This document shows, one piece after another, positions 14,036 through 17,895 of a stretch of DNA of 17,895 nucleotides. The position numbers and the translations under genes were made by a program. The notes beneath the pieces were generated by a model that worked only from the letters and a program-made list of their open reading frames with translations, did not search any database and had not been told where the DNA came from. The DNA comes from DASSBG01 sp965651365. GTDB lineage: Bacteria > Pseudomonadota > Gammaproteobacteria > Xanthomonadales > Rhodanobacteraceae. How positions within the stretch are numbered: the stretch's first letter is position 1; the number at the start of each line of letters is the position of its first letter. The stretch is taken from NCBI GenBank assembly GCA_965651365.1, contig CBFGSA010000056.1, positions 1 to 17,895 on the forward strand, given 5' to 3'.

Positions 14036-14051
14036 CTGACAGGTGTGTCAG
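14036..14051. terminator. hairpin overlapping the stop of the 102-residue gene (CTGACA-GGTG-TGTCAG)
   Basis: A perfect 6-bp stem with a 4-nt loop contains the TGA stop (14048-14050, minus strand) of the upstream gene. No T-run follows on the minus strand. It could mark the end of the bufferin-type operon. Confidence 0.4.
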
Positions 14052-14356
14052 CTTGCCACCAGGCTCAGATGCGGACGCTGGTGGACCACGGTCTGTTCTT
14101 CAGCCGCTGGCTGTTCGGCCAGGTCTTCAGTCAGGCGACGGGTGAAGTCCCGGGTCCGGCGGTGGGCGGCTTCGATGATGGCCGACGGCAGCGCACCGTC
14201 GCTGGCGGCGCGTTGCGCCAGATCGGCGAATACCTGGGCCAGATGCGGATTGAATTCCGGATCGCGACCCGATTCATCGAGCGCCGTGACCAGGGTGGCC
14301 AGCCAGTCCGCACCGGGTGCGCGCAGGGCAAGCAAGGCTTCGGCTGTGTTGATCAT
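14048..14356 (-). CDS. uncharacterised 102-residue protein downstream of the bufferin-type operon
   Basis: I do not recognise this protein. It is predicted all-helical and soluble, with an N-terminal MINTAEALLALRAPGADWLA, a middle HLAQVFADLAQRAASDGALP and a polar tail. It has no signal peptide, transmembrane segment, cysteine or catalytic motif. It lies on the same strand as the DUF2063 gene, 64 bp downstream, so it may be cotranscribed. It is not the DoxX-type membrane protein that often accompanies these operons. A CATAAT sequence in the minus strand near 14420 could be a separate promoter. Its stop codon lies in a hairpin. Confidence 0.65.
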   Translation of the reverse strand: MINTAEALLALRAPGADWLATLVTALDESGRDPEFNPHLAQVFADLAQRAASDGALPSAIIEAAHRRTRDFTRRLTEDLAEQPAAEEQTVVHQRPHLSLVAS

Positions 14357-14420
14357 GACGCAATCCGCTTACGGGGTCATCAATGGTCAAGCATGAATCA
14401 TGCCAAGGGCGGCACGATCA

Positions 14421-15221
14421 TTATGGGGTCTTGGCACTGCGCAGAATGCCGGCAGCAAGCCATTGCTGCAGGCAGGTGACCAATTGCGCCGGTACCTGCC
14501 CCAGCGGGACACCCGCACGCTGCAGGGCGCTTCCCGCCGCGGCCAGCGGCCCGCCGCGTTGCAGCACGCGCAGTGCCCAGGCCTCGGGCTGTTCCAGCGC
14601 GCGCCAGCGGGCTTCGTGCCGATGCCGCCAGACCAGACACCAGCGTGGTCGCTCCAGCCGCATGGGCTGCATGGCCTGTGCATCGGTCCGTTGCGCCGCC
14701 TGCAGCAGGTCGGTCACGTTCCAGGCCCATTTGTGCAGGCGCACAGCGGGTGCCGGTTGCAGACACAGCGTGGGCCACCGTTCGGGCGGAATTGCAGCCA
14801 GATCCTGTGCCGTCATGGGTGTGGCATCGGCGGCATCAAGCACTTCACCCACGTCCCATTCAAAGCCGGCCAACTCGGCAATCCACGCCGGACGTGTGCG
14901 ACGCTGGTGCAGAAAGTCCTCGAAGCCTGCGCCGAACCAGCGTACCGAGTGCTGCGTCGATGCATGCGCGGCGATGTAGGCCCGTGCCAGGTGTTCAAAG
15001 CGCGCCGGACCCAGCAGCGTGTGTACCGCTGAAAAGTCTTCCTGCAGGATTTCCAGCAGGCGCAGACCGTAGGCTTCGGTGTAGATCTGCAGGCGTTGCC
15101 TGGCGCTGGCCACGTCGTCGCCGGAGATTTGCCGCGCGATCCGTGCATCACCGCGCAGGACGGCATCGCGCAAGCCGGCTTGCCATTGCCGCAGCGCAGA
15201 AACGGTCGCGGCGCCATTCAT
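14421..15221 (-). CDS. bufC: DUF2063 partner protein of MNIO enzyme (BufC-like)
   Basis: This protein of about 266 residues belongs to the putative DNA-binding domain family PF09836 (DUF2063). The N-terminal helical region has RLQIYTEAYGLRLLEILQEDF and VHTLLGPARFEHLARAYIA, the usual hallmark of the family, and the C-terminal half holds a winged-helix-like segment ending in LQQWLAAG. In characterised systems such proteins (BufC, HvfC, TglI-like partners) bind the precursor and present it to the DUF692 iron enzyme; they are not known to act on DNA. I prefer the ATG at 15221, 2 bp past the BufB stop. An in-frame ATG at 15245 would overlap bufB by 22 bp. Either way translational coupling is likely. 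Confidence 0.87.
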   Translation of the reverse strand: MNGAATVSALRQWQAGLRDAVLRGDARIARQISGDDVASARQRLQIYTEAYGLRLLEILQEDFSAVHTLLGPARFEHLARAYIAAHASTQHSVRWFGAGFEDFLHQRRTRPAWIAELAGFEWDVGEVLDAADATPMTAQDLAAIPPERWPTLCLQPAPAVRLHKWAWNVTDLLQAAQRTDAQAMQPMRLERPRWCLVWRHRHEARWRALEQPEAWALRVLQRGGPLAAAGSALQRAGVPLGQVPAQLVTCLQQWLAAGILRSAKTP

Positions 15222-15223
15222 GT

Positions 15224-16057
15224 TCAGGCGGCCCTGCGCTCGCATCCGGCGATGGCACGCGCCTGCTCGAGTTCGGCCAGCAGTTCGCCCAGGGCCGGGA
15301 TGTTGTCGTCGCGCTCGATCATGGTCGGAACGATGCCAAACCGGACCACGGCGGCTCGGTACAGATCCCAGACCGCCTCGCTCACGGGCGCATCGTGGGT
15401 GTCGATCAACAAATTGCCCTGGCGGCTGTGCCCGGCCAGATGGATCTGCCGCACCCGCTCCAGCGGCACGCCGCGCAGGTATTCATGGGGATCAAAGCCG
15501 TGGTTGTGTGCGTTGACAAAAACATTATTGACGTCGAGCAGAATGTCACAGTCGGCCTCCTCGGCCACCGCGGCTAGGAACTGCCATTCGCGCATCGTGT
15601 TGTGGCATGCCGTGGCGTAGCTGGACACGTTTTCCAGCAGGATGCGGCGCTCGAGCATGTCCTGTACCTGGCGCACGCGTGCCGCGACGTGGCCGACGGC
15701 CTCGCCGGTGAACGGCATTGGCAGCAGATCGTGCAGCTTGCGCCCGTCAATCGAAGTCCAGCACAGGTGATCGGATATCCAGTGCGCGCCGCAGCGGTCG
15801 GCCAGGCGGCGCAGATCGGCCAGATAGCCGTGGTCCAGTGGATCGCAGCCGCCGATCGACAGCGACACGCCGTGCAATACCACGGGGTAGCGTTCGCTGA
15901 TGCGGTCCAGCCAGTACAGCGGCCGGCCGCCGGGCACCATGAAGTTCTCGCTCAGAAGCTCCAGCCAGTCGACCGCGGCAACACCTTGCGCGATTTCGGC
16001 ATAGTGCGGCGTGCGCAAGCCCAGGCCAAAGCCCCGGATTGATGTGTCAGCTTTCAT
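15224..16057 (-). CDS. bufB: DUF692 multinuclear non-heme iron oxidative enzyme (MNIO, BufB-like)
   Basis: This 277-residue TIM-barrel enzyme of the MNIO (DUF692, PF05114) family matches full length from GFGLGLRTPHYAEI to the C-terminus. The metal ligands expected for the family are visible: LSENF at 35-39, LHGVSLSIGG with His62, SDHLCW with Asp96/His97, LENVSSY with Glu142, LLDVNNVFVNAHNHG with Asp175 and His184/His186, IHLAGH with His206/His210, DTHDAP with Asp219/His221, and MIERDDNIP with Glu248. Relatives modify cysteines of ribosomal peptides (to thiooxazoles in bufferins, oxazolone-thioamide in Haemophilus HvfA). It lies downstream of the precursor gene behind a strong hairpin and overlaps or abuts bufC. 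The start codon has no Shine-Dalgarno. Confidence 0.92.
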   Translation of the reverse strand: MKADTSIRGFGLGLRTPHYAEIAQGVAAVDWLELLSENFMVPGGRPLYWLDRISERYPVVLHGVSLSIGGCDPLDHGYLADLRRLADRCGAHWISDHLCWTSIDGRKLHDLLPMPFTGEAVGHVAARVRQVQDMLERRILLENVSSYATACHNTMREWQFLAAVAEEADCDILLDVNNVFVNAHNHGFDPHEYLRGVPLERVRQIHLAGHSRQGNLLIDTHDAPVSEAVWDLYRAAVVRFGIVPTMIERDDNIPALGELLAELEQARAIAGCERRAA

Positions 16058-16064
16058 GCAAAGT

Positions 16065-16100
16065 GCGCTGCGGCAGCCAGGGGAGGGGCTGCCGCAGCGC
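16065..16100. terminator. strong intercistronic hairpin between bufA and bufB (14-bp stem)
   Basis: Perfect inverted repeat: GCGCTGCGGCAGCC at 16065-16078 and its exact complement at 16087-16100, with an 8-nt loop. It fills most of the 64-bp gap between precursor and enzyme genes. On the minus strand it is followed by ACTTTGC and then the bufB ATG, so it lacks the long U-tract of a full terminator. It most likely acts as an attenuator or stabiliser that keeps precursor mRNA in excess over enzyme mRNA. Confidence 0.75.
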
Positions 16101-16121
16101 GTTCACGGCCCTGGCCGCGAA

Positions 16122-16427
16122 TCAGGACTGGTCCTTTTGCATGGCGTCCTTGTGCATTGTCTTCTTGGCCATCACGAATTTTCCGCCCAGTTCATCGCAT
16201 TTTTCCTTGCTGGCCATCACATAGCCTTCGCCCTTGCAGGAGTTCATGCCCTTGCAGGAACTGTTGGCAGTCTTGCAGGCGCTCTGGCCCTTGCAGGCGT
16301 TGCCACCCATGCATTTGCCCTTGCTGGCACCATCGTGCATCGAGCCGGCCATGACCGGGGCGGCCATGAACATCGCCGCGGCAGCGGTGGCCAGAACGGC
16401 TCCGCCGAGTGTCTTTGTCGTTTTCAT
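16122..16427 (-). CDS. bufA: cysteine-repeat RiPP precursor, bufferin type 2 (BufA2-like)
   Basis: This 101-residue precursor has a clear Sec signal peptide (residues 1-27, ending APVMA before GSM). The mature part has six cysteines at 39, 45, 51, 58, 64 and 77; the first five fall in a repeat spaced 6, 6, 7 and 6 residues (KGKCMGGNACKGQSACK, then SSCKGMNSCKGEG). The C-terminal block MASKEKCDELGGKFVMAK resembles the end of known bufferin-2 precursors. There are no DUF2282 features, so it is of the second bufferin class. Known bufferins are exported peptides whose cysteines are converted by an MNIO enzyme and bind copper. The ATG at 16427 is preceded by GAGGAA. The gene heads the minus-strand operon. 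Copper binding here is inferred by homology. Confidence 0.85.
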   Translation of the reverse strand: MKTTKTLGGAVLATAAAAMFMAAPVMAGSMHDGASKGKCMGGNACKGQSACKTANSSCKGMNSCKGEGYVMASKEKCDELGGKFVMAKKTMHKDAMQKDQS

Positions 16428-16468
16428 GCCGAGTTCCTCACATTGCGGGAGAGAGTGTTTGCGACAGG

Positions 16469-16482
16469 GCCGAACATTCGGC
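16469..16482. promoter_or_regulatory. 14-bp palindrome upstream of bufA (GCCGAA-CA-TTCGGC)
   Basis: A perfect 6-bp inverted repeat around a 2-bp centre lies 42-55 bp upstream of the bufA start codon. It could be an operator for a metal-responsive regulator or a leader hairpin; its regulator is not in this window. Confidence 0.4.
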
Positions 16483-16496
16483 ACCCGTCACAAGCA

Positions 16497-16526
16497 CCAG
16501 ACCCGCCTGGCGCGGCAATGCTTACA
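16497..16526 (-). promoter_or_regulatory. possible ECF-sigma-like promoter for bufA (TGTAAGC-N16-GGTCTGG)
   Basis: On the minus strand TGTAAGC (16526-16520) is separated by 16 bp from GGTCTGG (16503-16497). This resembles the GTAAC.../GTC-type spacing of extracytoplasmic-function sigma promoters, a class known to control some bufferin operons. The match is partial and no sigma gene is nearby. Confidence 0.25.
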
Positions 16527-16557
16527 CCGTGCAAACGGAGGCACACCGCGCGCGGGT

Positions 16558-16586
16558 TTGATTTCCGCCATGGCTGCGCCTACTGT
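16558..16586 (+). promoter_or_regulatory. sigma70-like promoter of the osmoprotectant ABC operon
   Basis: TTGATT (16558-16563) and TACTGT (16581-16586) are spaced exactly 17 bp apart, the best sigma70-type match in the window. The predicted start near 16593 leaves a 77-nt leader before the ABC ATPase ATG at 16670. Confidence 0.55.
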
Positions 16587-16669
16587 GCAGCTTTCATCGG
16601 GCACGAGGTGGTGGCCATGCAACAGCGTGTCGCGCATACGGATCAACGGTGCAGAATGGCGGCGTGAGA

Positions 16670-17449
16670 ATGGCAAACGCCGCATCACAAGCATCCGCGC
16701 CGGCACCGTCCATCACGCTCGACAAGGTCAGCAAGTCCTTCGGCGACACCCGGGCGGTGGACGCGGTGAACCTGGAGTTGGCCCCCGGCGCGACCACGGC
16801 CCTGATCGGTTCCAGCGGCTCGGGCAAGTCGACCCTGCTGCGGCTGATGATCGGTCTGGTGTGGCCGGATCAGGGGGAAGTGCGCATTGGCGATGAGCCC
16901 CTGCGGCGCGACAGCGTGGGTGCGATGCGTGGAAGGATCGGTTATGTGATTCAGTCCGGCGGTCTGTTTCCGCACTTGACCGTGGCGCAGAATCTGGCCT
17001 TGCAATCCCGTCATCTGGGTCACTCGATGGATGCCGTGCGGGCGCGCACGCGCAAGTTGCTGGAGCTGACCGGCCTCGACAGTACGCTGCAGGCGCGCTT
17101 TCCCGCCGAGTTGTCCGGTGGCCAGCGCCAGCGGGTGGCGCTGATGCGGGCGCTGATGCCGGATCCGCCGGTGTTGCTGCTGGATGAGCCGTTGGGTGCG
17201 CTCGATCCGATCGTGCGCCACGAGCTGCAGCGCGAGCTCAAGGATATTTTCGCCCGCCTGGGCAAGACCGTGGTGCTGGTAACCCACGATGTGGCCGAGG
17301 CGGCACACTTCGCCTCGCGCCTGGTGCTGCTGCGCCACGGCAAAGTGGTGCAGGACGGCACGCTCGCCGATCTGGTCAGGCATCCGGCCGATGAATTCGT
17401 GCGACGTTTTGTGGCCGCACGCCGCGTACCGGAGGTCTTGCGCCAATGA
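16670..17449 (+). CDS. osmoprotectant (glycine betaine/choline-type) ABC transporter ATP-binding protein
   Basis: This 259-residue cytoplasmic ATPase energises uptake through a membrane permease. Canonical motifs are Walker A GSSGSGKST (47-55), Q-loop Gln95, LSGGQ (148-152), Walker B VLLLDEP (168-174, catalytic Glu173) and His206. GALDPIVRHELQRELKDIFA and FPHLTVAQNLAL fit the OpuCA/OsmV/YehX group. There is no C-terminal CBS pair as in OpuCA, so the protein is of the short form. I chose ATG 16670; GTG 16649 upstream is in frame but unsupported. The stop overlaps the next gene's ATG (ATGA), showing translational coupling to a betaine-type binding protein, which supports the substrate class. 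Confidence 0.88.
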   Translation: MANAASQASAPAPSITLDKVSKSFGDTRAVDAVNLELAPGATTALIGSSGSGKSTLLRLMIGLVWPDQGEVRIGDEPLRRDSVGAMRGRIGYVIQSGGLFPHLTVAQNLALQSRHLGHSMDAVRARTRKLLELTGLDSTLQARFPAELSGGQRQRVALMRALMPDPPVLLLDEPLGALDPIVRHELQRELKDIFARLGKTVVLVTHDVAEAAHFASRLVLLRHGKVVQDGTLADLVRHPADEFVRRFVAARRVPEVLRQ

Positions 17450-17895
17450 CCGCGCGCCTGCTGGCATTGCTGCTGGTCCTGCTGCCGCTTGCCAGTCATG
17501 CGGCGCCGGTAGTGGTTGGTTCCAAGAACTTCACCGAATCGGTGGTGCTGGGTGAGCTCGCGCGGCTGGCCGCCCAGCAGCAGGGCCTGAGCGTCGAGCA
17601 CCGCAAGCAGCTCGGCGGTACCCGCATCCTGTGGCGCGCGTTGCGCGAGGGCAATATCGACGCCTATCCCGAGTACACCGGCACCATCACCCAGGAACTG
17701 CTGCCGAAGCTGTCTGCCCGCGCCAGCCTCACGCAGATTCGCGCCGCACTCAAGCCGCTCGGCATCGGCGCGACCGATTCCCTGGGTTTCAACAACAGCT
17801 ACGCGCTGGGCATGCGCGGAGACGAGGCGCGACATTTGCATATCGCCAGCATCTCGGACCTCAAAAAGCATCCGGATCTGCGCCTGGTGTTTTCC
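17446..17895 (+). CDS. osmoprotectant ABC transporter substrate-binding protein, N-terminal part (runs off window)
   Basis: The first 150 codons are visible and the 3' end lies outside. A signal peptide (MTARLLALLLVLLPLASHA) precedes VVVGSKNFTESVVLGELARL, the hallmark start of the OpuAC/OsmX/ProX-like glycine betaine-choline binding domain. LGGTRILWRALREGNIDAYP, EYTGTITQEL and GFNNSYALGM are further conserved pieces. It binds the quaternary-amine solute in the periplasm. It follows the ATPase directly (ATGA overlap) with no permease gene between. The permease is therefore either fused to this protein, as in some relatives, or downstream. The sequence here cannot decide this. Confidence 0.87.
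   Translation, partial: MTARLLALLLVLLPLASHAAPVVVGSKNFTESVVLGELARLAAQQQGLSVEHRKQLGGTRILWRALREGNIDAYPEYTGTITQELLPKLSARASLTQIRAALKPLGIGATDSLGFNNSYALGMRGDEARHLHIASISDLKKHPDLRLVFS

Noticed and set aside
14421..15221. DUF2063 protein as a DNA-binding regulator of the operon
   Set aside because: The family name suggests DNA binding, but its place directly after a DUF692 enzyme and the known role of such partners point to peptide recognition instead.
14573..15577. 334-codon plus-strand frame over bufC and bufB
   Set aside because: Arg/Pro/Ala-rich antisense shadow of two well-conserved genes; no ribosome binding site and no recognisable motif.
16011..16667. 218-codon plus-strand frame across the bufA region
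   Set aside because: Antisense to the precursor; its Ala/Leu repeats simply mirror the Cys-Lys-Gly codon repeats, and the bufA strand has the signal peptide and ribosome binding site.

Overview
The window is a compact, GC-rich stretch of chromosome. It most likely comes from a gammaproteobacterium of the Xanthomonadales/Lysobacterales type. This rests on the large (GDH-180 class) NAD-glutamate dehydrogenase, a fused E1 alpha/beta 2-oxoacid dehydrogenase, ribosomal protein THX, and intergenic REP palindromes beginning GTAGGAGCG. The taxonomic placement is inferred from gene content and repeat style, not from a marker gene. I saw no tRNA, rRNA, CRISPR array, transposase or phage gene.

Layout, left half. 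The 3' end of the NAD-glutamate dehydrogenase gene (2-1069) is followed by two tandem 79/81-bp palindromic repeats. Then come nadK and an overlapping IMP-/AMP-type 5'-nucleotidase, an unrecognised 168-residue protein, and a membrane histidine kinase with no response regulator beside it (3833-5449). The kinase converges on a minus-strand polysaccharide deacetylase-like gene; both stop codons lie inside an inverted pair of REP elements. The deacetylase diverges from glutaryl-CoA dehydrogenase across 52 bp that hold two overlapping core promoters. An uncharacterised secreted protein with a barrel-like look follows, and its N-terminus appears frameshifted. After it comes a decayed acetyltransferase remnant.

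Layout, middle. A 761-residue fused E1 of a 2-oxoacid dehydrogenase is followed by ribosomal protein THX, a SlyD-type FKBP prolyl isomerase and an MFS exporter resembling the fosmidomycin-resistance family. The MFS stop codon also lies in a REP element. A minus-strand NlpC/P60 lipoprotein lies convergent to it.

Layout, right half. The most notable locus is a minus-strand operon at 14048-16427. It has a small signal-peptide-bearing, cysteine-repeat precursor (BufA2-like), a DUF692/MNIO iron enzyme (BufB-like), a DUF2063 partner (BufC-like) and a further 102-residue protein of unknown function. This matches the recently described bufferin-type copper-binding RiPP operons. A perfect 14-bp stem hairpin sits between the precursor and enzyme genes and probably sets their relative expression. 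Divergent from it, a sigma70-like promoter drives an osmoprotectant (betaine/choline) ABC transporter: an ATPase followed by a substrate-binding domain that runs off the window.

Central carbon and nitrogen metabolism (glutamate dehydrogenase, glutaryl-CoA dehydrogenase, 2-oxoacid dehydrogenase, NAD kinase) therefore sits beside stress functions (metal-buffering peptide, SlyD, osmoprotectant uptake, efflux).
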